The notes beneath the pieces are model-generated. The model was not told the origin of the DNA. It searched no databases and was given only the letters and a program-made list of their open reading frames with translations. Of a stretch of 64,000 nt of DNA, positions 1 through 41,785 are shown one piece after another; positions within the stretch are counted from its first letter, which is position 1; each line of letters starts with the position of its first letter. The DNA is from Macrotis lagotis (lineage: Eukaryota > Chordata > Mammalia > Peramelemorphia > Peramelidae). A program made the position numbers and the translations under genes. The DNA lies in contig NC_133666.1 in NCBI RefSeq assembly GCF_037893015.1, positions 625,916,310-625,980,309 of the forward strand, in the 5' to 3' direction.

Positions 1-715
1 ACCCTTTCTGGGTAATGTTGGCTTTTAAAGACAGTTATTCAAGTCTTCTTGCCTGTAAGTGTAAGTGTACTAGCTGAGTACGACTTCAGAAAAGAACTGG
101 CTGTGTTTTTGTAAGGATAAAATTGTGATATATTGAAAGAGGAGAAACTAGTTAGAACCAGTGGAATGATTAGCTTAGCAGTGGCAGAGGGCAAAAGAAT
201 ATAGAGGTTCCACCCAATCCATAGAGAATTAACAATGTATAAGACTGATATTTTGCCTTTTTTTTTAAGAAAAGCAAAACTAATCAACTCTCAAATAGTG
301 TATTAGTTGAACATTCATTTTGTTCAGTCTTCTTAAAATACTTTGTACATTGCCTGGATGACACAGTTTAAAAAGTTTAGAGAATTTGTCAGTGAGTTTA
401 GAGGAAAAGGACTAAATGCTAAATATGTTGGGAAAGGATACCTGAAGAAAAGGCCACAGGAATTAAAATTCCTTCTCCTGGAAAAGAGAAGACTAGAGGT
501 GGCTTAATAATTTTGTTTTATTAAAAAAGCTCTTCTCAGTCTGTTCATTCTCTTTACAAATTACAGAACCAAAAGGACTTGATTATAGCAGAATTTCAAG
601 TTTGAAATTTAATCCTTGTATGGAGTGGAAAGGTTCTGTCCAGGATTCCTGATGAAGCTATTGCTTTTTCCTGATACTTTTAAAAAAGGAAGGACAGTTT
701 GAGATGTTCCAGAGA

Positions 716-716
<1 letters not shown>

Positions 717-761
<45 letters not shown>

Positions 762-786
762 ACGCGTGCGCGCGCGCTCACACACC
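717..786. repeat. (TG)n microsatellite with CG/CA end
   Basis: About 22 TG units followed by CACGCGTGCGCGCGCGC and CTCACACAC. The alternating purine-pyrimidine run with CGCG is a strong Z-DNA-type sequence. It lies in CARM1 intron 1. Confidence 0.95.
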
Positions 787-1051
787 TAAAAGCAAAGGAG
801 GCCCTGGATGTCCTTTTCAGCTTTTTTCTGATCCTAAAAGACCAGAATTCTTTCCTTTTCTCCCATATTAAAGAATCACCAGGAGATAGGAAGTCAACAC
901 CAGACCTTCTAATACTTGAACTGTCATTTTCTTCAAGTTAGAGAAACAAATGAACCCACGTGAGAAGGCCTGATGCTGTTGAAAACTGGGAGCCCTTTTT
1001 GAACCCCTGCTAAAGTTGTAACTTCTTGAGCTGAGCTAGGAAATGACTTGG

Positions 1052-1224
1052 GGGCAGCTGGGTGGCGCAGTGGATAGAACCACGCCCTGGAGTCAGGAGT
1101 ACCTAGGTTCAAACCTGGCCCCAGACATTTAATAGTTACCTGGCTGTGTGGCCTTGGGCAAACCACTTAACCCTACTGCCTTGCAAAAAAAAAAAAATTA
1201 AAACAAAACAAAAAAAAACCCTAG
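1052..1224 (+). mobile_element. WSINE-type tRNA-derived SINE
   Basis: Begins GGGGCAGCTGGGTGGCGCAG (A-box TGGCGCAGTGG), has the B-box-like GTTCAAACCT and ends in an A-rich tail. It is flanked by the duplication AAATGACTTGG at 1041-1051 and 1225-1235. Confidence 0.9.
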
Positions 1225-1892
1225 AAATGACTTGGCTCTTCAGCAGCAGTGGAGAAAGGTTGAGGTGCTACCATTTAATAGCAGTGACCTTATACAAGTC
1301 ATTTCCTCTCTTCATAGTTCCCTCTCTAAATATTTTCTTTTGGAAGATGACAGCTTGATTTTTTTTTCCCTACTAGTAGGAAACTTAGTAAAATGCTTCA
1401 TATTTAGACTAGAACTTTTTTTTCCCCCCTTTAATTCTGTTTGTATGATGGCTTGTATTATTTTTCCTACTAGAAAGATGTGCCCTGGAGATGGTTTTTA
1501 GAATAGGTGACTCTTCTTTCTTCATCCTTCTTTCACCCATCTGGCAAGTATTGCTTCTTCTCAGAAAAAATAAGTTCATAGAACATTTCACTTGAATAAT
1601 TTGCTTTAAAGTCAGTTGCTTCACTAAGATCATTTTGGGACCCTTGCTCTTCCCTCTAGACTTATTCCTATGAACCCTACTCTTTGCTCTGCTGCATCCT
1701 ATCTCAGGAAGTGTGAAAGAGGGAAATGAGTAGAAAGAAACATCACCTTATTTCCTCTTTGGCTTCAGGTTTGATGGTAGAGCAGCATAGTTGGTGGGGC
1801 ACTGACTGGACTTCTAATCAGAAGTGTCTGGTCTTTGATATGCTGGCTTCAGCCTGCTTTCATATGCTAGCTCTGTGACTATGGAATAGAAG

Positions 1893-1918
1893 AAAGAAGG
1901 AAGGAAGGAAGGAAGGGG
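1893..1918 (+). repeat. (GGAA)n microsatellite
   Basis: Short GAAG/GGAA tetranucleotide run of about six units in CARM1 intron 1. Confidence 0.8.
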
Positions 1919-3194
1919 AAAAGGGAATTTATCAAGAGTTTGCTGTGTACAAATCACAGGGCCAGGAATACAAATAGAAAAACTCATCTCTCAGTTAACT
2001 TTCTGTGCCTCAGTGTCTTTGCCAATGAAATCCATTGTCTTACCATCTTACCTCAGGAGAATAGAATTCTTTCTCTTCAGACTTGGAGCTCCAAGGAGTT
2101 GAAGGGGTTTGGGATGGTTGATTATAGTAGGTGATGTTTGATCTCTTTGTGAGATTATGTGAGAAGATGAAATATGGAGTTGTGCAGTCCATAAGTACAA
2201 TTAGGTTTTGGAAGAAGTGTGAAAGACTTTTTCATATAAATGGGAAATTTTTCTCTTTATCTTGTCAGATTGCAATTTGGCTCTATTCCTTTTGGTTAAA
2301 GAGAAACTGGTTCACCTCCAGCCCCTTTACTCCCAGGACCCCTCTGTTAGAGTCAAAAATCTAAAATGTGTTGTTTCTGCCTCAGGAATTCCTTTTGGTT
2401 CCACATGCTTGTTAAGCAGACTCCTATACAAGTTGGGAACTCAAGGACTGTGCAGATGTGTTTGTGGCAAGGGCCAGAGCCCTGTTTTCTTTGTGTGTTA
2501 TGCACTTTTCTGGAGAACTTGCAGACCTGTTTTTGTATTGAAGAACCAGAACTTGTGTTTGACTGGTTGGGTAATATATTACTTTCTTAGAGTAATATGG
2601 TTAGTGGCCTCTGATTGAAATGGGAGGAGGGATGGAGGAAATCCAGACTAGTCTATTAATTGAAACAGCTCAACCCTGTGAATTCTTCCTTCAGAGTGGC
2701 TCTCCCAGCTCCCACTCTCCACCAGGCCCTCTTTACCTCCTGCCAAGTTTTTATAGTAGTCACTGAACTCACCTTTGATCATGATTTGGAGCTCCAGAGG
2801 TACCAGTTTAATATCCTTTTTTTTTATGCTTGTTGGTCTTCTGACCTCAAGATATTTAAATGCATTGGAGCCTCAGTTTTTCTCTTTTCTAAGTTTTTCT
2901 TCTCTCTTTGTCTCATAGGGTTGTGCAAATCAATTGACATTATGCACAGGATGTCTCAAAAGTCTAAATGCAGAAGCTTAAAATTGCCCTAGTTTGGTAC
3001 ACTTTATATAGAAAGGTATAGGCCTATCATTAATTGGTTCTGTTAATATGTGCTATCATACACTGTCACAGGGACTATTAGTTTTATTGAAACAATGTTA
3101 TACACTGGCCATTCTTTGATGCTACGTTGGTTTGGTTTTGTTACACAATTTTGTGATTTTGCAGTCTTTTGTTTATAATGTAATAATGATGCTT

Positions 3195-3320
3195 TTCAAT
3201 TCAAATAGCCTTTATTAAATGCCTTCTATGTACCAGACCACATCATGGTAGGGGGAGGGAGGAACCAGGACCCAAAGACAGTCTCTTCAAGGAGTTCACA
3301 ATCTATTGAGAAAGGCATTC
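3195..3320 (+). repeat. Ancient interspersed repeat (TTTATTAAATGCCTTCTATG type)
   Basis: Carries the pattern TTATTAAATGCCTTCTATGT, a CCAGACC-like block and AAGGAGTTCACAATCTATTG. The same pattern recurs near 41641, 43139 and 49690. An old mammalian or marsupial SINE; family name uncertain. Confidence 0.5.
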
Positions 3321-3448
3321 ATTGGAGATAGTGACATGTGGATCTGGCATTATTTGGAATTGGAAGTAGGGAGAACTTCTGCTGAGGTCTCAAGCCTGAT
3401 CATTCTGGTACCTCAAATATTTGTCAGTCAGTTGATTAAAGTTATTAA

Positions 3449-3600
3449 ACTTTAGAGCAGCTAGATGGCTCAGTGCATAGAGCACCCCTCCCTGGAGTCA
3501 GGAGGACCTGAGTTCAAATCCAGCCTCAGACAGACACTTTAATAATTACCTAGCTGTGTGGCCTTGGACAAGTCACTTAACCTCATTGTCTTGCAAAATA
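3449..3600 (+). mobile_element. WSINE-type SINE
   Basis: CAGCTAGATGGCTCAGTGC head, GAGTTCAAATCC B-box and a CTTGCAAAATA end. The target duplication AAAGTTATTAA lies at 3438-3448 and 3601-3611. Confidence 0.9.
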
Positions 3601-4229
3601 AAAGTTATTAAGCTCCTATTATAAGGCAGGTACTGTGAACAATTCTGTTTTTCTGGATGTATTTGGTATAGAGGTGAGCACAATGGAAGTCCTCAGTGAA
3701 GCTAGCCATCCTGAACCCAAAAAGACCATGAGTTTTCTTTTCACAATCATGCAGTTGTATGTGGTTATTGGTTGGATAGTAAAGTAGTTGAAAGCCTGAG
3801 TGTTCACCCAAGACTAGCAGGGTTTTCATGGCTGTTGAGAGCCAGAAGATCTGCTCCGACTCTTGCCAAGAGTGCCACAATTACCACCATATTGAGACCC
3901 TAGATGGAGGGCATTAGTATTATGTTCTTTTACCTCAAGTTCCTGGTGTATCTGGGTACAAATAAACTGGAATGGGGGGTGGGGGGAGGATCCTGAAATC
4001 TTGGTAGAATTGTAGCAGCAGCATAAAAGTGATGGATTGCTGGCACCTTCTCACCTTTGTTTGGATAAGGGTTAGTAATCAGCTAAGAGCAGGGTTTTTT
4101 TAATCCCAAAGAAGTTATTATTATCTTTCACATATAGCAGTGGGTATGATATTGATATGCTGCCATCTTAGTCCCTTTCGGGGCTGCCCTAGGAAGGAAA
4201 GGATATAACTCAGGCTATTTTACCAAAGG

Positions 4230-4385
4230 ATTTGGAAGGCATCTAGTAGATAGAGTTCTGAACCTAGAGTCAGGCAGATTTGAGTTCAAATTCAACCTCA
4301 CTAGCTTTATGACCTTGGTCAAGTCATTCAATTTCTATCTACCTTAGTTTGCTCATTTACAAAATGGAAATAGTGATGACACCTC
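4230..4385 (+). repeat. MIR-like SINE
   Basis: Contains GAGTTCAAATTCAACCTC, CTAGCTTTATGACCTTGG and TTTACAAAATGGAAATAGTG, the usual order of a degraded MIR. Confidence 0.6.
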
Positions 4386-4849
4386 AAAGTGTAGGTTCTA
4401 GCTTTTATGATTATTCTTTTGCTCTGACTATAAACTGTACTCTGTGCTCCCTCCACGACCTTCTATCCCACAGTTGGGTGATAGAATTGCCTTTCCTCAC
4501 CTTAGACTGTCTCTTGATAACACCATCTGCTTAAGTCTTCCCCTTGTAGGGGCTCCACTGAAATGGAGTAGTTCTCTGATCCTATCCCTTGGAAGAAGCC
4601 TATCATATTGGCTTTCCTGATTTGGGATCTGGTGTGTGAGGAAGAATCTGTAATCCTCAGTGTCAAATCTTGGAATAGGATCCCACTACCTGAAAAATGG
4701 AATGTCAGTCTTGTAGTAGTGATGATGACAATCATGTCATTTTGGTCCAGACCTTACAGTTTATCTTGTGTGAAACTCCAGATGTGACATGCACCAGAAA
4801 CCTTCCAGAGATGCACATTAGTAGACTATAACTTGTAGTCTTTTAGAAT

Positions 4850-4975
4850 TTCCTGGAGGCACTGAGAGGTTAAGAGACTTATCCATGGTCACACAGAGAC
4901 GAATCTTGGAAGAAGGAAGCCCTGGGTTCACAACTGGCTCTCCAAATGCTATGCCACACTATACTCTCCTTGCTC
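4850..4975 (-). repeat. MIR-like SINE, antisense
   Basis: Contains GAGGTTAAGAGACTTATCC, GGTCACACAG and CCTGGGTTCA, the reverse complement of a MIR core. Confidence 0.5.
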
Positions 4976-5566
4976 CAGTGAATATCTGTGCCCCAGCTTC
5001 CTAATGATTCATAAATCTATTTTGGATACATAGTCATCAACTTAGCTTTAGAGTTATCCTGTAAAGGACAAGCAGCTCTCCCACCATTCTCATTATTCAG
5101 GTGAGGATATTAAAGCACAAAGGGAGAATGGATTTACTCCAGGCTTCATTTCCAGTATGATTGCTGTGGACACTTCACTTGGCACAATGAGACTAAAGTG
5201 CAGCAATCTAGGATGATCAGTTGAACATCTACTCTGCTTGGCCCAGTGGGTGAAGGAGGCACTGTGGATGATCCCAAAGAAATACCAGGGATTTACCATT
5301 GGGTAGGTCCCATACAGTCTAGGTGAGAAATACAACAATACACGTATAACAGCCCCAGAAACAGAAAGTTGAAGCTAAAATGTATGTAATGGGCAGCAAG
5401 GGCTCTAGGTGACCAGGGCATGTAACTTTAGCTAGACCTTTCACAATGGGCAGAAGTTAGTCTGGAGAGGGTGGAGGGGCTGCTGAGGGTGAGCACAGGG
5501 AGGCAAACCCCTCAGGCTGCCAGCCTGGAGTGAGAAACTAAGCTGCCTTCTTTTCTTTCTTTCCAG

Positions 5567-35096
<29,530 letters not shown>

Positions 35097-36490
35097 AAGT
35101 CCACCTCCGATCTGAACTGACCGCACCAGGAAACCAAATGAAGATTTCCCCCTTCCTCCCACCTTGGTGGACTGTGCCCTCTCCCTAACCCCTGCCCTAA
35201 TAGGGCAGTTTTTACCCTTGTACCATAGAAACAAACACCCAGTCAGCTCCTTCTTTGACATGGGGACTTGTACACTTTTTTTATGAAATGTTGACACCTC
35301 TTCGTCTTGGCCCCAGCTGAGGCCCCAAGTGAGCAGGCGAGCGAGCGTCGCTGTATTTTACAAATTTTACAAGAGATCATGTAGTGGGAGCCATTGCTCC
35401 CTCCTATCCCCCCAACCTTGGTTTGGCATCTTCCATTACAGTTGTATGTGTGGAGCCAGACTTGGGTACAGACCCAGTGGCCTGTGGGGGGGGCTCTGTT
35501 GAGGATTGGGGGAGGAGGCATGGCCCCAGAAGTCTCATCACCTTTGCCTTTTTCCCTTTAGTCAGAGATCAACCATGTGACCAGTCGCAGGGACTAGTCA
35601 AGCTACCCCCTTAGCCTTACATGCCTCCCCAGGCGGCCCCCCCCTTTGGATGAGGGGGAGGGCTAGGGTGGGGCTGCAGGGGGTGGCAGGTGGGGTCCCT
35701 CCTGCATCTCTGGGTCCTTAAACAGGATCAGCGTGTGACATGCTGCTTTTTTTAATTTTATTTTTTTACAAAAATAACCAGTGTCAATCCACAGACTCCA
35801 GAGGCCAGGCTGGCCTGGCCCAAGCATGAGCCAGCTGCCCCTGCTGATGGACTCCGAAGATCATGGGGAAAGGGTGGGGGAATAAGGTCGGGAGGAGCAA
35901 GAAAGCCCCTGCTTCTGGCCTGGCCGGCTAGCTGAACATGCCCAGTATGGCAGAGACCTCTGCACTTGGGTGGGAAGGCTGTGGCCCAGGACCCAGGCAG
36001 CCTTGCTTCTCTGAGGAAGTCTGTGACCCCAGCACCAAAGGGTTCACCTCACACTTGAATGTACACACCAGCCCATGGCTGCCAGAAGCAGCCTCTTCCT
36101 TTTCCCCTCCCAGCTCTGAGTGAACCATCACAACTTGCTGCTCTCCTGTCACCTGTGACCCCAGAAGACCTTAGGCAATTGTTATTCCCCCTTCTCTCCC
36201 TCCCTTCCTCTCCCTAAGAGAACAGGAGGAGACTGAGGCTTTGGCCAGTACTACCAGTCTAGGTTGGGGGGGGGGGGGGAGCGATGAAATAGTACTGGCA
36301 GAAACAGAACCTAGATTTGTTATGGAAGACCCTGTTTTTCTTTGTAGTTCACATTAGGCCTGTGTATTCCCTGTATCTTAGTGTAGCTTTCAGCCCTCAT
36401 AGTGTGTCATTTTTGTCCCTTCCATGGGTGCCTGGGAAGGGACCTTGCAGGGATTCCTTCTTGGGAAATAAAAACAGAAATGAGTATTGT
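35097..36490 (+). other. CARM1: CARM1 3' UTR
   Basis: About 1.4 kb from the stop codon to just past the first AATAAA (36467-36472), close to the length I recall for the mammalian CARM1 3' UTR. It contains a T-rich block (35747-35767), several C/G-rich stretches and a G homopolymer near 36266-36279. The exact cleavage point is inferred. Confidence 0.7.
36467..36472 (+). terminator. CARM1: CARM1 polyadenylation signal (AATAAA), likely main site
   Basis: Canonical hexamer 1.37 kb after the stop codon. Two further AATAAA hexamers lie at 36628-36633 and 36797-36802 and could give longer 3' ends that approach the convergent YIPF2 gene. Confidence 0.65.
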
Positions 36491-36991
36491 ATCACAGGCA
36501 GTTTTCTTCATCTCTAGCCTGCCCAGGCTCTTAGCCCCCATTAATAGGACAGACTGGGGCCCCCTGAAGCAGGAGGGCCTGCAAACTCACAGATTGCTCC
36601 CTCCTGCCCCATTTCAGTATGTAAGAAAATAAATCAATTTTACCCTAGAAGTTTTCTGTCCACTGGTTTCTCACAGTAATGGTACCCATTATTGCCCCAT
36701 GATCCAAGTAGGCCCTAACAAGGACTAGAAACCTTGTACCCAGGTGAGGAGAAGTTCCATGTTTATATAGTCTCTTTAAATCACCTTTGCATAAAAAATA
36801 AACTTTTTGATTTGTAAGAAATGTCTTCAAACCAGCAGAATGAACAGAATGACTTAGCCCAGGATTGTCAGCTCCTTCAGTTAGTGGAGATCATCTGATA
36901 TCCACTTGGCAGGGGGTACCCTGCTCTGGTTGTTTCCTTCACTCCCCGGATTATAATGGTACTTGGTCTGTCAGCTTTTCCCTAGCTGCTT

Positions 36992-37014
36992 AAAAAAAAA
37001 AAAAAAAAAAAAAA
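36992..37014. repeat. A23 homopolymer
   Basis: Unbroken run of about 23 A between the convergent CARM1 and YIPF2 genes, with no SINE or LINE body recognisable next to it. Confidence 0.9.
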
Positions 37015-37152
37015 GTAGAAACCAAGTAGGGGAAGAGATCCCACGTTGTGCTTTTACAACCCAGTTTGCCCTATTAAAAGGGATGTGAAGCCAACCTCAA
37101 GGAAAATCGCCTGTGAAACTGTCCATCCCCTGGGAAGGGTTTGCTTTGTGAC

Positions 37153-37158
37153 TCTATT
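37153..37158 (-). terminator. YIPF2: Possible YIPF2 variant polyadenylation hexamer (AATAGA)
   Basis: The - strand downstream of the YIPF2 stop has no AATAAA before the CARM1 3' end. AATAGA, a rare accepted variant, lies about 40 bases past the stop. This is a guess from hexamer inspection only. Confidence 0.25.
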
Positions 37159-37195
37159 CCTCCTTAGACACTGGTTATTCTGCTTACCTGTTCCT

Positions 37196-39446
<2,251 letters not shown>

Positions 39447-39824
39447 GGCCGGCGCGCTCAGCGCCTCGGGCCCCGCACCCCCGCGGAGCCCCCTCCTTCC
39501 CCGGGCCCGCGCCTCCAGCTGCGGGCCAGCTGCGTGGACCGGCTCCTCCGCGCCTGCGCCAACCGCATCCGGGTCAGGCCCGCCCGGGCCGCGGAGGGCT
39601 CCCGGGGCCGCCCTGCCCCGCGCGTCCTCCTCCGCCTGGCGGCGCTGCGCGTGGCCGTGCGCATGGGATCGCCCGGGGCGCCCCGCCGGGGTGGGCGCTT
39701 CCCTGAAGCCCTTCCGGTGGGGCTTGTTTCCGGCGGCGCCCGGGCCCCCGCGGAGCGGCTCGGCCGGGCCCGGCCTGGGCCGGGTGTCCTTCCGGGCCGC
39801 CGGGGAGCGCCGAGCGGGAAGACG
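39447..39824. promoter_or_regulatory. Bidirectional promoter between YIPF2 and TIMM29
   Basis: Only 378 bp separate the divergent start codons of YIPF2 (-, 39446) and TIMM29 (+, 39825). The interval is TATA-less, GC-rich and has three ETS-type CTTCCGG/TTTCCGG cores (39711-39717, 39727-39733, 39789-39796) and a GTGCGCATGG near 39657-39666 resembling half an NRF1 site. These are typical of housekeeping bidirectional promoters. The transcription start sites are not visible. Confidence 0.75.
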
Positions 39825-39942
39825 ATGGTGGCGGCCGCGCTCTGGCGCAGAGCGAGCTCCGGAGGCGCCCTGGCCGCGGCCGGGGGAGGAGGCCCGGGCC
39901 CGGCCGGGGCGCTGGCCAGGCCGGGCTGGCGGGAGCGGCTAG
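39825..39942 (+). CDS. TIMM29: TIMM29 exon 1
   Basis: 39 codons plus one base of a split Gly, starting [14 protein letters not shown] and continuing in a Gly/Ala-rich low-complexity stretch to RPGWRERL. Donor GTGAGT. This part is longer and more Gly-rich than the human N-terminus as I recall it. Confidence 0.9.
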
Positions 39943-40786
39943 GTGAGTAGCGGCCGGGCCGGGCCGGGCCGGGGAGCCCGGGGGGCCGGGCCGGGGAGGC
40001 CGGGGAGGCCGGGGGGCCGGGGGAGCGGGCCGGGGAGCCCGGGGGGCCGGGGGCCCCCGCTCACGCCGCCTCTCGCCCGCAGGCACCTGGGTCCGCGGGC
40101 TGCTGCAGGACTACGCCGAGGCCTGCAAGGACGCGGCGGCGGCGGCGCGGGAGCGGCCCGTGCGGGCGGCGCTGTACGCGGGGCTGCTGGGCGGCGCGGC
40201 CGCCTGCGTCCTGCGGGCCCCGGAGGAAGCGTCCTTCGAGGAGGCGCTGCTGGACGCGTCGGGCACCCTGCTGCTGCTGGCGCCCGGCACCCGCAACCCG
40301 GCCTCGGAGGCGCACGTGCAGCGGCTGCTGTGGCTGCGGGGCCGCGGCCGCCTGCGCCACCGCAACCTGGGCCTGGGCTCGCTGCTCTACGAGGCGCCCT
40401 GCGACCCCGAGGCCAGCCTGTACCAGGCGCGCTGCCGCCACCTGCAGCCGCGCTGGGCCGACTTCCCGGGCCGCGTGCTGGACGTGGGCTTCCTGGGCCG
40501 CTGGTGGGTGCTGAGCGCCAAGATGCGGGACTTCGACATCAACGAGGCCGAGTTCCGCCACCTGCCGCCGCACCTGCGCACGCTGGCCGAGCACCAGCTG
40601 CGCTCCGAGGCCAACGAGCGGCTCTTCGAGCAGAAGTACCTGCCCGTGGTGCTCACGGAGGACCAGGTGGACCAGGCCCTGTGGGAGGAGCAAGTCCGGC
40701 AGAAGGAGAAGAAGGACAGGCTGCTGCTGGGCCAGGCGGCCGGCCACCGAGGCACCCCACTGCGGCCGCCCGACCAGGGAGCTTGA
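39825..40786 (+). CDS. TIMM29: TIMM29, TIM22 complex subunit
   Basis: Metazoan subunit of the mitochondrial inner-membrane TIM22 carrier translocase, which inserts carrier proteins and TIM17/22/23 family members; TIM29 also bridges to the TOM complex. Two exons, 39825-39942 and 40083-40786, joined across a 140-bp GT-AG intron, encode 273 residues (human about 260 as recalled). Exon 1 gives an Arg/Ala/Gly-rich N-terminus ([14 protein letters not shown]), plausible as a mitochondrial targeting region. Residues 46-56 read [12 protein letters not shown] membrane segment [16 protein letters not shown] lies at about 68-83. Then come [49 protein letters not shown] and [16 protein letters not shown], all strongly family-conserved. 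The stop is TGA. The codons are almost all G/C-ending. The start was chosen as the Met giving the human-like MxAAAL N-terminus. Confidence 0.95.
39955..40060 (+). repeat. G-rich GGCCGGG repeat filling TIMM29 intron 1
   Basis: Nearly the whole 140-bp intron is imperfect GGGCC / GGGGAGCC / GGGGGGCC units with many runs of three to six G on the coding strand. Such runs can form G-quadruplexes in DNA or nascent RNA. Confidence 0.85.
40083..40786 (+). CDS. TIMM29: TIMM29 exon 2
   Basis: Completes the Gly and encodes [16 protein letters not shown] to PPDQGA with TGA at 40784-40786. Acceptor CCCGCAG. It contains the membrane segment and the whole intermembrane-space region. Confidence 0.95.
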
Positions 40787-40790
40787 GGGA

Positions 40791-40796
40791 AATAAA
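40791..40796 (+). terminator. TIMM29: TIMM29 polyadenylation signal (AATAAA)
   Basis: AATAAA begins only five bases after the TGA, with a second at 40846-40851 followed by a GT-rich stretch (GTTTGGTGTG). Either gives a very short 3' UTR. Confidence 0.65.
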
Positions 40797-40959
40797 CCGC
40801 TTTGGCTTCTCTTCTCTCTGTCTTCCCATCTTTTTATCCTCCGTAAATAAAATCGGTACCGTTTGGTGTGCCGGATAAATCTTGCTTTGGTTTTCCTCAG
40901 GTACCAGCTAGGCTCCTCCTGTCCCTTTCTTGTCACTCAATTTGGGAGGAAATCAGCTG

Positions 40960-41640
40960 CTACAGTAAAACAGTCAAACACAGACCTCTGCATCCCCCCT
41001 TTCTGGCCCCCAAATCTTCCTCTTGTCTTATCTTCTCCATTATCTTTAAGGATGACTCCACAATCCCAGACACTGAACTTGCAAGCACATTGTCATCCTC
41101 CATTCCTCACACATACCCCCACCCATTTCCACCTTCTTAACTTCTATCTCCTCTTCTCTGCTTACTGCCACTCTGCTGCTACAATCCCTTTTCGGCTCAG
41201 TATAGGACTCCTGCCCAACCCTGTCCCAAGTATCTCTCTACTTCAATCAGTTCTGCAATCAGCTGATCTTTAAGTATAGGTCTGACCCTATTACACATGC
41301 CCCCCCCCCCCCAGGAAACAACTTTGGGGCCCTTACTTCAAAAAACAAATTTAGAATTCATTGTTTGGCTTCTAAAGATTTTCGTAATTTGACCCCATAA
41401 TTTGGCAGGAACCTTTCCAGCCTTCTTCCTACCCATACTTGGAACTTTTTGTTACCTTCTGATTTCTCTAGAGTCCTTTAGGTTCCAACTAAAATGGATT
41501 GTTTTCTATGTGCACTAGCACATGGTCTCCTTCATTAGACTGGTAGTTCTTGACAGCAAAGCCTGTTTCGTGCCTTGATCTGTATCTCCACACTTAGCAG
41601 AATGCCTACCATTGTCATGGAGTTTGTTAAACTGATGTTC
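40960..41640 (+). repeat. L2 LINE remnant
   Basis: The order of CTTGCAAGCACATTGTC, GTATAGGTCTGACCC, TCCTTTAGGTTCCAACT and CTTGACAGCAAAGCC fits an L2 3' region in sense. Contains a C14 run near 41300. Confidence 0.6.
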
Positions 41641-41785
41641 AGTCAATCAATCAAGAAGCAGTTATCTATGATATCTGTAGCTTGCTGGACTTCCAAATGT
41701 TAGGAATAATTATGAAAAACAAAAGACAGTCTGTTCTCCAGGAGCTCATGGTCTAATGAGAGTGAGATAACTTGCAACTGTTTAT
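41641..41785 (+). repeat. Ancient interspersed repeat, same type as 3195
   Basis: GTCAATCAATCAAGAAGCAG, GACAGTCTGTTCTCCAGGAG and CTCATGGTCTAATGAGAGTG in the order seen at 3195. Confidence 0.5.

Larger units (their letters stand above)
1..5566 (+). other. CARM1: CARM1 intron 1 (3' part)
   Basis: No exon is visible. It contains a (TG)n tract, two WSINE-type SINEs and MIR-like fragments, listed separately. The rest is plain AT-rich intron. Assignment rests on exon 2 at 5567 starting inside a split codon. Confidence 0.8.
36500..37195. other. Convergent CARM1/YIPF2 intergenic spacer
   Basis: About 0.7 kb between the tail ends of CARM1 (+) and YIPF2 (-). It holds the two downstream AATAAA motifs on the + strand and an A homopolymer of about 23 bases at 36992-37014. 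No ORF or RNA gene is recognisable. Reading the - strand, I find no canonical AATAAA for YIPF2. Confidence 0.6.

Noticed and set aside
717-941. Open frame beginning in the TG repeat
   Set aside because: Cys-Val repeat from (TG)n; no coding character. The same applies to open frames at 18982 and 30187-30607.
39943-40878. Open frames of 311 (+) and 291 (-) codons over TIMM29 exon 2
   Set aside because: Out-of-frame or antisense shadows of TIMM29; codon bias and conservation support only the TIMM29 frame.
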